Assembly (NCBI GenBank): GCA_956465555.1
Contig: OY101120.1
Coordinates: forward strand, 1,606,001 to 1,670,000
DNA: 64,000 nucleotides
DNA from: Nitzschia sp. pyKryTriq1
Lineage: Eukaryota; Bacillariophyta; Bacillariophyceae; Bacillariales; Bacillariaceae
Direction: 5' to 3'
The notes under the pieces are model-generated. The model searched no databases. It had not been told where the DNA came from and saw only the letters and a program-made list of their open reading frames with translations. The position numbers and the translations under genes were made by a program. This document shows, piece by piece, positions 24,401 through 33,677 of the stretch (the stretch's first letter is position 1; the number at the start of each line of letters is the position of its first letter).

Positions 24401-25189
24401 TGCTGCCGGTTGCGGAACGGCCGGCAGAGGGGTAGCTCCTCCTCCTCCACCAGCAGTACCGAAACCCACCCTTTGGGCTCGCGTCTTTTTCTTACGAGGC
24501 TTGTTGGTAGTCGCCGTTCCAAAAGTAATACCAGCACCGGTTGGCAAATTGGTAGACGGAGCCGAGTAGGAAGGGAATTCCAAGACATTTGGTGGAGCGA
24601 GGACGGGAGAGGGAGCACTGACGACCGACGATGCGGCAGAAGCCGAACCCACACTAATCGTCGGTGCCTGGGCCGCTGGAGGCATGTCGGCTTCGTCAGT
24701 GGAAGAAGCCGCTGACAAGAAATTAAAGACGCTTGTCGCAGCAGCTGAAGGAGGAGTACTACTACTGGTAGTCGGTGCTTCGGCAGCTGATGGTTCGTCA
24801 CTGACAACCGAGCCAGGAGCAGCAGTCGCCCCTGGTGCTTTGTCGGGGGAGGGGATCATGAAACTAAACCCTGACGACTCTGCCAAGCCACCACTGGCTT
24901 CCACTGGAGCCACTTCGGGTGCAGGAGCTGGTGCATATGCCTCTTGAAGAAACGAAAACCCACTGCTCGCTGGAGCAGGTTCCGAGGCTGGTTCAGGAGC
25001 CGGTGCAGGCGCAGCAACATTCAAAAAGGAAAATCCACTACCGGGAGCGTCGGCAGCGGCTGGAGGTACCGATGATTCTGATGCCGGTGCTGCCGCATTC
25101 AAAAATCCAAAGGCACTCATAGGTGCTGCCGCATCGCTTGGTTTTTCTTCATCGCCGCCAGCTCCCTTGAGCTCGAGTCCGCCAAACAT
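21458..25189 (-). CDS. long coiled-coil protein with N-terminal FxFL repeats
   Basis: Single exon, about 1243 residues from MFGGLELKGAGG at 25189; the frame runs further upstream without a better start. The first 250 residues are Ala/Pro-rich and repeat a short aromatic motif at least five times (AFGFLNAAAP, GFSFLNVAAP, GFSFLQEAY, GFSFMIPSP, VFNFLSAAS), like a multivalent docking region. A Gly/Ser linker (FMGTFFKGFGGSSNS) follows. Residues from about 530 to 1050 form long charged heptad-type coiled coils, with two UVR-like helical hairpins (ENEDYELADQLGQVIEAH and EREDFDEAARLQDVFEN). The C-terminal 130 residues are extremely acidic. It looks like a scaffold or tether; partner and location cannot be told. 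Confidence 0.8.
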   Translation of the reverse strand: MFGGLELKGAGGDEEKPSDAAAPMSAFGFLNAAAPASESSVPPAAADAPGSGFSFLNVAAPAPAPEPASEPAPASSGFSFLQEAYAPAPAPEVAPVEASGGLAESSGFSFMIPSPDKAPGATAAPGSVVSDEPSAAEAPTTSSSTPPSAAATSVFNFLSAASSTDEADMPPAAQAPTISVGSASAASSVVSAPSPVLAPPNVLEFPSYSAPSTNLPTGAGITFGTATTNKPRKKKTRAQRVGFGTAGGGGGATPLPAVPQPAAVAPAAAAPAASSPSRETRDAAAEAQRRAEEFMTKKTQAEATRATPPPVPTASATRTTLDIPAYDETPPLAPTSSTDEEVARAKRAAEEAQKMTIPKEGRSGGFMGTFFKGFGGSSNSSLGNSNSNNKSNNSGHRRPSPVNTVDKLAQQQQEMKRAAAERQMQFQHQHSKSEDEDDAVVVSTSVGGYQPERPIVAAEAPAPTKVFSMTSNNFEPIKPASEKILVKELAPTPKKKKTPTQAFEEYQALFAQSVHRTIQQVEAVRSQQRMLSEERFVSLAKQGLATQQIKQTEAQLQVAVENEDYELADQLGQVIEAHNREKAEVASVLDSISKGLVQLESQKALVVRGVATCFDNLATHIKELQEQETSKERESDSGTLKQFGTISKQLSAEQERLQQDLKHLERDESLLAEERAELESAISEQSGEYEKQRDGVKEKLSTIEEEIAELRRQLEAKSKIAAGLRTEMHGLEDNISRVRVKFARQLTRVDKKERTIQENRLEWETESAMHKRQKEAHELQVQSHSEALLAHDALMKTLDDELKLCKEFAGLVSTKLGFMQTDGKSKEAEDAEAESNLAQLQADVVKCEAACSEAKVILKAATAAVSNLEAEHSMLIARVPQLEAEKKAHAGKRDFKAASKASKEIKDASARLKECEEELVGEAADKKKAAEEELKKLTEELEKTRKVAEEEEKVAGIARMHDLAKQIEQLVATKREMCGDTSSNQNTVKGVGAFVLEGQIKALKDEGQDLGSKYGGWNDLVKDILGEEGTISEDPKTEPESTPAPAPVDDGLTSEERVAKVRDLVKRLQAAEAALEAAAEREDFDEAARLQDVFENLQTELENANLTDEESELAFADEEPPAAAAAESAEAPAGVADLEGDDQATDEDLGESATVEEEDVPEEEAAPEVVEEQPDESNDESSPVESPADLEAVEDEVEEDETPLENGAKEEDEEVDDEKETKESEPEGVTHNISDDDDSAVEG

Positions 25190-25881
25190 AACGACGCTGG
25201 AAAGTTCAGTTTTTCTTTCCGTCCCTTCTTGTCCAATCCCTCCAATAGACGATACCGTACTGGAAGAGTTATGGTAGAGAGTCTTGTGGTGTTTTTTGAA
25301 GCAACAGACCAAGCAAGGGACCTCACAGTCAGATGTAATATGTACTCTACGAGTAATATTTTTTTCGCAACATCATCGTCCATCGTCCGTCCGACGAGGA
25401 CCATCGGCTACATTTCACCAAGATTTCACATTGATACAATGTGATGCGATGACCACGCCAATGCGTTGTTGTATTTAGCCGTTGCCGTACCAAACACAGT
25501 CAGTCAGTACGTAGCCTACAGTAGAAACCTACCAGTAGTACTGTAGCAGCGTGGAACAAAAACGTGAGCTCGATGAGACGACGACACGAAAAGAAAGTTT
25601 CCAGATGTGACATACAGGCAGACTGCTGAATGGTTAGACGGACAGACGGAAATATTCGATGTGACTCCTTCGATCCAAACAATCCACCGTACCAACCGTC
25701 CCTTTACCCCCTGCGATGGTGCCAACAATCGGATCGACAATCGACAGTCGACAATCGACAATCGACATCGATCGCTTTCTCATCCACAAAATCCAAACAA
25801 CAGTACGAAGGTCTACCGGTACCTTCTGTGTCAACTGTCAACGTCCCATTGTTGCTGTCGTTGTGGATCGACTGGGATGCC
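25190..25881. other. divergent intergenic region with ATCGACA tandem repeat
   Basis: Shared upstream region of the coiled-coil gene (minus) and the helicase (plus). An imperfect tandem repeat of about 7 bases, (A)TCGACA, lies at about 25729-25770. The helicase frame is open through much of this region from an ATG at 25630, but that translation is repeat-derived and unlike a protein domain, so I treat it as leader. Confidence 0.5.
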
Positions 25882-28098
25882 ATGCCATGCGAGAAGAAAA
25901 TGAATTATCGTCATCGATTATCTACCATCATAGTACCAACGTTATTTCTTCGAGCAGTAGTGGTGTCTGTGTTACTTTCGTGGAACTGGGCCGCAAGCTT
26001 TTGTCTCGTTGGCGAAACAAGCAGTGCGAGTAGTAGCAGTCATCGATATCCTCTTACTATTGGGAGCCGTCGGCAAGTTTCGATTACAGGCCAAGATATT
26101 ATTGAAGAAGAGTATTTTTCGGAACATGACTTGAATAGCGGCGGCGATGACGTGGGATACGACTCGTTGAGTCCCAAGCAACAAGAGGCTTTGGATTTGA
26201 TCAAATTGGGCCACAATGTCTTTTTGACTGGAGTCGCTGGCACTGGCAAGTCGTTGGTGTTGAAACTGGCCTTGGAATTTCTGAAAGATACTTACAAGCC
26301 GTCAGAATATGTGGCGTTAGGCTCTACGGGACCCGTGGCCATTGCGCTCGAGGGACAAACGGTTCATAGTTTTGCGGGGATTGGAGTCCCTCAAGTCAAG
26401 ACGGATTTCACCAAGGTCAATCGTCGAAAAAAGGCGTGGAAAGATTTGAAAGTAATGGTTTTTGATGAAATCAGCTTAATATCGGGAGAGTTCATGGATT
26501 TGTTGAGTGAAGCAGTGGGAGAGATACGAAATCGTCCTGGTGAACCATTTGGTGGAATCCAACTGGTCTTTTGTGGAGATTTCCTGCAATTGACGCCAAT
26601 CCTTCCGCGGAACCGAGATGTCGAGCTAATGATTGCCGCCCTGGAGAAGAAAGGAGAGACTGCAGATATGCTCTTTTTGAATCGAGGATTTTGCTTTCAA
26701 GCCTATCATTGGCATATGGCCGATTTCACGGTTGTTGAACTTGAAGATGTGTATCGTCAACAAAACCGAGACTTTGTTCGTATCTTGCAGAGCATCCGAA
26801 GCGGAACTATCGACCGATCGGCGATGGAATTTCTTCGGCAATGTCAGCGGCCTCTTCCACCGAACGAATTCGGAATTCGGCCTACGATATTACACTCAAG
26901 GAATATGGACGTTACTCGTGAAAACCTGGCAGAATTGAGTCGTCTTCCAGGAGAAACTGTTTACTACAACGCCCTAGATTCTATTGAAAAAGAAAAAGGA
27001 GCGGGAAAGTGGGTTGAAGATCAACTATGGAATGGGCAATTCTTTACAAATTGCATCGCTGAAAGTGAGTTACAGTTAAAACTGGGAGCACAAGTCATGT
27101 TGGTAAAAAATGAACAGGAGGGAAGACGGATACGGAGAGCGAATGGAAGCCGAGGCAAGGTCATTGGCTTCCGCAAGGCACCTACCAAGACCGACAGTCC
27201 TCTCTTACCAGGAGCATCTGAATATCCCGTGGTTCAATTTGTTGACGGTAGCAAAAAGTTGATCCTTCCGGCAACGTTTCAATCTCGAATGTTGGGAATG
27301 GGAACCTGTACTCGTATTGCGATTCCATTGAAATTAGCGTGGGCCATGACGACACATAAATCACAAGGATTGACATTGGATTATGTTGTCGCAGATGTCG
27401 GAGCAGTATTTGCAGAAGGTCAGACCTATGTTGCCTTGTCTCGCGCATCTGACACTCATGGATTGGAACTTCGGAATTTTCATCCCGACAGAGTTAAGAC
27501 AAATCCGCTGGCCCGTGCCTTTTATGAAAATCCCCACAAGATGACGTATCCTTTTTGGGATGGTCATCGACCAGACCCTCGACAATCCAACGGCGTCAAA
27601 GAGTTTAAAGAGGCCAGAGCTAGCAGGAGGAATCCTATTCCACCAAAACTATCGACTTCCACAAAGCCAGCCGCAAAGAATCCCACCAAACCAGCCGTCC
27701 CACGCACCACGGCCACTCAAAAGAAACCACCGCAAGGAACTTCGACTGTGCCCAAGAGTACTAGTCCAGCTACAACAAAAAGAAGTGCTGCCCAGCCTAC
27801 GACACGGACCCAACAGAAGTCCGTAGACACCACACCACCTGTTCCTCGCAGAAACCAAACGTTTGTATTTGCGGGTATGTTGCGGCTTTTGAAACGACCC
27901 GAAGCGGAGAAAATTGTGGTCGAAAATGGTGGGAAAGTAGGCAAGACTGTCACCAGTACGACCAACTTTTTGGTGGTGGGCTCTCATCTAAAGAACGGCA
28001 AACCCATCACTACGGGTAGTGTGTACAAAAAAGCTGCCAATGCTTCTGTACGGATACTTACCGAGGAAGAATTTCTCAAACTCATCGTACCATTTTAA
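25882..28098 (+). CDS. PIF1-family helicase with C-terminal BRCT domain
   Basis: About 738 residues from ATG 25882 (a second ATG at 25900 is equally possible). The motor is complete: Walker A GVAGTGKS near residue 117, Walker B VFDEIS near 193, GDFLQLTPI, and the C-terminal motifs TTHKSQGLTLD and YVALSRASD. PIF1 enzymes are 5'-to-3' DNA helicases that clear G-quadruplexes and act in replication, telomere and organelle DNA upkeep. A Thr/Lys/Pro-rich linker leads to a BRCT-like domain near 657-738 (FVFAGMLRLLKRPEAEKIV... TNFLVVGSH). BRCT domains bind phosphoproteins or DNA ends. The N-terminus carries a hydrophobic stretch (TIIVPTLFLRAVVVSVLL) ending NWAASFCLVG, which resembles a signal peptide with a plastid-type cleavage site. 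Confidence 0.92.
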   Translation: MPCEKKMNYRHRLSTIIVPTLFLRAVVVSVLLSWNWAASFCLVGETSSASSSSHRYPLTIGSRRQVSITGQDIIEEEYFSEHDLNSGGDDVGYDSLSPKQQEALDLIKLGHNVFLTGVAGTGKSLVLKLALEFLKDTYKPSEYVALGSTGPVAIALEGQTVHSFAGIGVPQVKTDFTKVNRRKKAWKDLKVMVFDEISLISGEFMDLLSEAVGEIRNRPGEPFGGIQLVFCGDFLQLTPILPRNRDVELMIAALEKKGETADMLFLNRGFCFQAYHWHMADFTVVELEDVYRQQNRDFVRILQSIRSGTIDRSAMEFLRQCQRPLPPNEFGIRPTILHSRNMDVTRENLAELSRLPGETVYYNALDSIEKEKGAGKWVEDQLWNGQFFTNCIAESELQLKLGAQVMLVKNEQEGRRIRRANGSRGKVIGFRKAPTKTDSPLLPGASEYPVVQFVDGSKKLILPATFQSRMLGMGTCTRIAIPLKLAWAMTTHKSQGLTLDYVVADVGAVFAEGQTYVALSRASDTHGLELRNFHPDRVKTNPLARAFYENPHKMTYPFWDGHRPDPRQSNGVKEFKEARASRRNPIPPKLSTSTKPAAKNPTKPAVPRTTATQKKPPQGTSTVPKSTSPATTKRSAAQPTTRTQQKSVDTTPPVPRRNQTFVFAGMLRLLKRPEAEKIVVENGGKVGKTVTSTTNFLVVGSHLKNGKPITTGSVYKKAANASVRILTEEEFLKLIVPF

Positions 28099-28214
28099 GG
28101 AAATCAGAATCGTAAAAACTAGACTACGAGTTGAATTTACTATGGAATCTAGCACGACATGGGTGTCTCTTGGTCTACTTTTACGCCTTGTCTGTTCTTT
28201 TTAGATGATGTACT

Positions 28215-29104
28215 CTATAAGGCGGTCAATGAGGATGACCGTCTCCTCCGCCTCACCTTGCATGGTGATCTCTTTCTCGGGGACTCAGGGGCGGCGTGGG
28301 ACTCATCAGTAGCTTGCTCTTTGTTGTCCCTCGCCGGAAGCGGAGGTGAGAGCTTCGGTCGGGAGCATCTTGATGATTTTCTCGATGGTTTTCTAATTGG
28401 GGTGGTACGTGTGGAGGATGACTTTGACAGTGTCATATGTAGTACGTTCTCAATGTAAGGAGAACTTTCAATCATAGTGAGAATGGAATAAAATGAAGGT
28501 GATTCCACAACTGCTTGGGCAAGGTGCTCTTGAACCTCTTTTTCAATCACCAGGCCACGGGTCAGAGCCACCATTCCAGTGTGTTTGGATCTGGCTGCGT
28601 AAAATTCAGCAATCGTCTCTTCATCCTCCAAGCCTTCTTCCCATTGAGCAAATTGCTCATCAAGTACTACCCGCAGAGACTCCATTCGATGCCTCAAACG
28701 CCGTCGGTGTCCTTCTCTTGTCCATGATTCCAAGCCCTGCAAAGTGTGTTTCTTGGGATTGATTCGCATTCCATTCCGGATCCTTTCCAGGAGAATCTCG
28801 CACTCATCTTCAATGGCGTCGTATTCTGTAGCAGTGTACCACATTGATTCGACTCTTTGTGTGGGACGTACGGGATATCGTAAATGTGCACGAGTGGAGC
28901 AAACCGTACCACATTCGTTTTCGCGACGCTATCTCCATCGCCCGATGCCCATGCGTCATCTTCATGATCCGTCGTCGTAGCCGCCGCCACGGTTACCAAT
29001 GCCATTGTTACCGAGGTTGGTGACGCGCTACTACCGCTACCATACGATGGTTTCCTCGGCGCTTTGCTTCTGCAACTGCTGGTGCTGCTGCTTCGTTTTG
29101 GCAT
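28215..29104 (-). pseudogene. diatom-family gene with a one-base frame break
   Basis: Frame 1 (from ATG 29104) gives a Ser-rich start and VVRFAPLVHIYDIPYVPHKESN; frame 2 continues at once with MWYTATEYDAIEDECEILL and reads to 28215. The two halves abut near 28845 with no room for an intron. The pattern 'VRF...V.IYDIPY... WYT..EYD.I..EC... GLE..T.EG...R' is one I know as a frequent diatom family, and it normally runs in one frame, so a single-base indel, here or in the assembly, is the simplest reading. C-terminal residues are Ser/Arg-rich. No function is known to me. It converges on the helicase gene 117 bases away. Confidence 0.7.
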
Positions 29105-30627
29105 GGTGAAGTCAGTTCCCTTTTGTTGTACGAGTAGGGCGAGGAGGGGAACGAGGAGTATTTTAGTTCCTATTCAACTACCGTTCTTGTCGACGATTAT
29201 AATAATCAATAACAACGTGTGATAACAATGTTGCTACGAGTCCTGGTGCCTGGTGTTTGCTGTTCATCTATGGCGAAAGGGGCTTGTGAAATGCAATCAT
29301 CTTGCTTGGTGGCTTCCAAGATCCAAGGTTCGACGACATTTTGCGAGGACGAACAACAACTAACGGTTACAGTAGGAGGCGATCTTGAAACTTGAAAAAT
29401 GAGATTTTTAATATTGCCCAGTCAATTCACAGATTTAAGCCCAAGGACGAAGGGGTCATATGACTCGTCCACTTCTCAATTATGGTAAAAGGCCGTTTGG
29501 GTCTTGCCAGAGATTGTTATCCCGCTATGTAGCCCATACAGTACAGTAGCCCATGGCCCATGGCATGCGCAGCATAGCTTCACTGCTTTCGCCCGATAAT
29601 TTTATATCTCAGAAGTTATTTGGACAATTAATGTCCAAATGGCTGGTATACGACATACAGACTGCACATGATGTAAGTTACTTTGGTAGTGGAGGAAATA
29701 ATTCCAAAACGTCAAGTCCATGAGCCGATATTTTGTAGGAGTGGTGCACCGAGAAATATCACGCGTGGTGCACGCCGGAGCGAGAGGATACTAGACGTAG
29801 TCCGTACTCGGAATGAGAAGGCCCGGGACTAGGGAAGAAACTATGACGGGGAGCATCAAGAGCGAAGAGTCCTCTTGAGGAAAAGGGGATCTCGACTTGG
29901 GCAAGGACGAAATCAATCTAGTAGTATCTACTAGGTAATGAAGCCATCTGCCATCTTGAAAAAATTGAGCCTCAGCACAATTCAGTCAGTCAGTCAGTCA
30001 GTCGTTTTGATCGTGGTAGTCAAACATATTTCGACAAATACGACTGTAATTATTTCGTCTAACATTACGAGCTCGCGCTCTTTGATGAAAAATTGGTCTC
30101 CGCGGAAAGTTGGAGCGGTTACGTACTCGCGGCTTGCTCGCGGTACAAACGTACAAGTCTGGTACACCGTAACACAAGTGTACTGGTACCAGGTACCGGG
30201 GTACTGTACCTTGATGGGGGGCGACCCGGCGCGCGCGCGAGCGCCGGCCTGTATCATCACGCGCGCGCCACCACGTTTTCATGCTACCGGTACAGTACAA
30301 GTATTATTTGTACGGTACTCGTACAGTAGACTACGGTACAGTACTTGTACCTTGTACCAGGTACTTTTCTCGCGCCAGTCGGCCGTCTCAAATTTTCAAT
30401 TTACGCACGGCCGAAAATCAGTCCGCGACGCTCACCGCCCTCCGCCTGCGGCGATGAGGACGGAGGAGCGAGAGAGGAAAAGAGTTGTTGGGTCGTCGTC
30501 GTCCTCTACTGTTACAGTTGTGTGTATGTACTTGTACAAGCAAGTACGAGTAGCAGTGTTCATTCTCCCTTGGTTAAGGCAACGTTTGTCTTGATTTAAT
30601 TCAATAGAAAGAAAACACAAGAGGAGC
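29105..30627. other. 1.5-kb intergenic region
   Basis: No gene supported. It holds an inverted repeat TTTGGACA-ATTAA-TGTCCAAA at 29619-29639, a (CAGT)n run at about 29984-30003, a GTAC palindrome cluster at 30125-30365, and a GC-alternating stretch (GGCGCGCGCGCGAGCGCC) near 30228-30246. Open frames here overlap these repeats and are not believed. Confidence 0.55.
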
Positions 30628-32136
30628 ATGGCGCCGAGCTTAAGTCATCGAGAAAGGCAGCGGCCCTCCTCTGTTTCCCTGCGGAGTTGTTCCGACGCGA
30701 CAAGCACATCGCCGTCCGCTGCTGGGAAGACCGGATGTTGGAGTGATGAAGAAATGGCGGTGCGGACGTCGGCGTCCTCTGTGCACAGTGTCACCAGTAA
30801 CCGCAGTACGTGTAGTCGCAGTCAGCAAAGGAAAACGAAGATACGAGGTTCGTCCTCCTCTGTGTACAGTGTGACGAGCAGCAGAAGCACGAGAAGTGTT
30901 GGGTCCAGTGCCAACGCTACAAGTAGTAACAACAGACGAAGGAGGCGGCCCGAGAGCAATTCTCCCACTTCTTCCGGTCCGAGCCAAAGAATGTCCGTGA
31001 AGGACTCGAACAAAATGTTCCTCTTGTATGCACGAATCGCCATGTTGATTTTTATCTTGTTCAATTTAACCAAGTCGCCCTACAGCATGAATCATGAACA
31101 ACTCGCTGCGAATACCGCCATGACGATTTACGCACATGCGACACAACCCAGACAACAACTACTGAATAGTCCAGAAGCCTTGTCTGGAGGGAGAAAGCCT
31201 CGCTTTTTATTCGGAATCTTCTCGACTTTGCGGAAGCAAGATTTGGTGCGGAGAAACGTCATACGGAGAACATATTTGGCATCGGATCCGTATCGGATCT
31301 GTTCCTTGAAAGAACTTCCTAGCAAACCAAACTGCCAGATTGTCTACACCTTTGTGGTGGGTGCCAATGCTACAGGAGCAACGGATCTGGTGGACAGTCC
31401 ACCAGCCAGTCTCACTGTCGATCCTTTTGAGGATCCAATTCTAGATGAAACGGGAGAAAAGCTGGGATTGGAGGACGATGTAACATATCTCAATCTGCAG
31501 GAGAATATGGAGTATGGGAAGAGTCCCAGCTGGTTTCTCTATGCAAACACATTGGTTGATGACTTGGGCATTGACTTTATTGCCAAGGTGGACAGTGATA
31601 CATTAGTCTTTCCGAATCGTTTCTTGGATGAGTTTGCAACCTTTCTCCCCACTAAGAATCACTCCTACGCCATCAACAACAACGCTACCAACCAGGACCC
31701 CCATTATTCTTCCACTAATTCTGAATTAAGGGTCTATGGCGGAATTCCGAATGATTCGATTGGTTGTGGAGGACTGCGACGACCGCATTGTGCCCAAATG
31801 GGCGGCAAAACGTACATGCAGGGGCAGATGCACTTTTTGAGTGCCGACCTGAGCCGATACGTAACTTCCATTCCATCAGAAATCCGCCGACAACTCTTTG
31901 TCCCTATTGAAGATTTGTGTACAGCCAAATACGTCCATTCGCATTCCAAACCCATCCTCGAGGCAGTGGTGAGTCCACAACAACAATTGTGGGAGCATGG
32001 GAAACATATTAAGGATCCCCAGAGCTACGAAAGGAGATGGAATCAGGTGGTGCAAGAGATGCAACCACACCCGTTAGGAAGAGGTACAAGAGGAGCGATG
32101 CAATCCTCAGGTAGTCGTATTGGGCTGTCAGACTGA
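30628..32136 (+). CDS. type II membrane glycosyltransferase, GT31-like
   Basis: Single exon, 502 residues, first ATG in frame. A Ser/Arg-rich cytosolic tail of about 125 residues contains two imperfect copies of SSV(H/Y)SVTS(N/S)RST. One transmembrane helix (YARIAMLIFILFNLT, near 132-148) makes it a type II Golgi-style protein. The lumenal part has FLFGIFSTLRKQDLVRRNVIRRTYL, as in beta-3-galactosyltransferase-type enzymes that begin with RR..IR.TW, and a DxD metal/nucleotide-sugar site in FIAKVDSDTLVFPNRF near residue 321. Potential N-glycosylation sites are present (NATG, NHSY, NNAT). Donor and acceptor cannot be read from sequence; transfer of a hexose in the Golgi is inferred. Confidence 0.8.
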   Translation: MAPSLSHRERQRPSSVSLRSCSDATSTSPSAAGKTGCWSDEEMAVRTSASSVHSVTSNRSTCSRSQQRKTKIRGSSSSVYSVTSSRSTRSVGSSANATSSNNRRRRRPESNSPTSSGPSQRMSVKDSNKMFLLYARIAMLIFILFNLTKSPYSMNHEQLAANTAMTIYAHATQPRQQLLNSPEALSGGRKPRFLFGIFSTLRKQDLVRRNVIRRTYLASDPYRICSLKELPSKPNCQIVYTFVVGANATGATDLVDSPPASLTVDPFEDPILDETGEKLGLEDDVTYLNLQENMEYGKSPSWFLYANTLVDDLGIDFIAKVDSDTLVFPNRFLDEFATFLPTKNHSYAINNNATNQDPHYSSTNSELRVYGGIPNDSIGCGGLRRPHCAQMGGKTYMQGQMHFLSADLSRYVTSIPSEIRRQLFVPIEDLCTAKYVHSHSKPILEAVVSPQQQLWEHGKHIKDPQSYERRWNQVVQEMQPHPLGRGTRGAMQSSGSRIGLSD

Positions 32137-32834
32137 TCAGGCTTGTTCTAAGGCCTGACGTCTTTCAGCTATAGTAGCCTAATGGTCACCCGCAGCCGGC
32201 GATCGCACACTGAGGTACGAGTAGTCTGTTTTCTCACCAAACTGTACCAGTACTCTATGAGTAGAGATCAAGACAAAAGTCGTGCCGCACAAAACACTAT
32301 AGACACGCTAGTAAGACTAGAACATCGCCAAAAACTAAACCACCCTCATCGACGACAGATGACTCACTTCTCCTCTTTCGCCGCAATCGCAATCACTGAT
32401 ACGTAGTGATACATTGCCGGACAGGTAGTTACTACAACACGTGTTATCGCGTGGGCGCGATGCGCGTGACAACCTTTTGGCGTTTTACGGGGATTTAACA
32501 CGGAGAAAAATTGTGCGCGATGAGCCGTGATGAAGGTGGCTTGCTTTCTGCCACGAAGGGAATTTTTTTCCACGAGCCATCGCGGGGCGTTGCACGTCCC
32601 TCGCATTTATTGGTCCCTGCCCATAACCATCCGATACCGGAAAATCGAACACTCGGAAGCAACATCATACAGTAAGAAAAAGATCCAGCGCCAGCCCGCT
32701 ACGAGTACAGTTGGTGTTGCAGCCCGCTCGACCGCCCCGGGCGAGATGAGGATTCTTCGGGATGCGGGTGTTGGTTGTTGCTACACTCAATTTCAGAACT
32801 TCACTGACATCCACAGTATATTCAATTTCCAATC
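32137..32834. other. intergenic
   Basis: No gene supported; short frames have no recognisable content. Probably contains the 3' end of the glycosyltransferase transcript and the promoter of the gene starting at 32835. Confidence 0.5.
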
Positions 32835-33677
32835 ATGGTGGAGATTGACATCGTTGTGTGTTTTTGCGCCTTGATGGTGATTTCTGTTTTGGCGCAAGAT
32901 GACCAAGTCTGCGTGTTCGGCGAACAATCCTTCTTGCCCGGCGAGAACTTGGGCGACGCCTTCTCGACACGATGTGGCGCCGTAGACGAATGGCCATGCT
33001 TTTGTAACCCTATCTTACCGAACAGTGCGGAATGTCCTTACTGTGGCTTCTCGGCCGGCGATGGGACTCTGTACTGCGCCAAAGATGGGCAAAATATCAC
33101 CTTTCGGGACGGAAGCATCTCTCGGGCATGCACATGCGAGATCCCCGACGACCCAACTGAAGACCCAATAAGAGAATGCGAAGTCGTTGCTCTCGAAGCG
33201 GGTTGCAACTGGTTCGACCTAAACGGAAACCCCATATATTTTGAAAATGGAGAGAGTTTTGGAGATTCGCTAGGAGAAGAGGGGTTGTGCGGCCCGACAT
33301 CGGAATGGCCCAGTTTTTGCTATGTGCCTCCAGGTTCTGCGGGTGGGGATGATTTTCTTATCGACTATCCTTATTGTGTTTTCAATGATGTGGACTCGGG
33401 GCAGGATTTATGTGCAAGAGATGGGGAGACTGTTGATTATGTAAATGAAGAAGGTACTTCACTGAGTTGCACTTGTGCCTATACTTCTGCCGACGGACCC
33501 AATCCGACGTGCGAAAGGGTGCCCTCGACTCCCAACGCCCCACCACCACCCACGTCAGCTCCGGTGAAACCCAAGCCAAGTGGTGGTTTGCCTCTTGGGA
33601 TTTTTCCAAAAGGAACACTCCCTTTCCTCATTGTCCTCACAAGTGGGACATTTCTCGGAGTTATTTCTGCATTCTAA
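32835..33677 (+). CDS. secreted or surface-anchored Cys-rich protein with two repeats
   Basis: Single exon, 280 residues. An N-terminal signal peptide is clear (IDIVVCFCALMVISVLAQ, cleavage likely after ALAQ-like VLAQ). Two homologous Cys-rich modules follow, near 22-110 and 115-217. Each has C...GE/F..G...CG....EWP.FC... YC.F......LCA+DG......G....CTC, so about eight cysteines per module form probable disulphides. A Pro-rich linker (TPNAPPPPTSAPVKPKP) leads to a C-terminal hydrophobic tail (TLPFLIVLTSGTFLGVISAF), typical of a GPI-anchor signal or a membrane anchor. It is likely a cell-surface or cell-wall protein. The family is not one I can name. Confidence 0.82.
   Translation: MVEIDIVVCFCALMVISVLAQDDQVCVFGEQSFLPGENLGDAFSTRCGAVDEWPCFCNPILPNSAECPYCGFSAGDGTLYCAKDGQNITFRDGSISRACTCEIPDDPTEDPIRECEVVALEAGCNWFDLNGNPIYFENGESFGDSLGEEGLCGPTSEWPSFCYVPPGSAGGDDFLIDYPYCVFNDVDSGQDLCARDGETVDYVNEEGTSLSCTCAYTSADGPNPTCERVPSTPNAPPPPTSAPVKPKPSGGLPLGIFPKGTLPFLIVLTSGTFLGVISAF

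Noticed and set aside
25630-25881. Upstream start of the PIF1 gene
   Set aside because: The extra 84 residues are translated from a tandem repeat and precede the signal-peptide-like start.
29938-30594. 218-residue frame in the 1.5-kb spacer
   Set aside because: Spans (CAGT)n, GTAC clusters and a CG-alternating stretch; no protein-like pattern.
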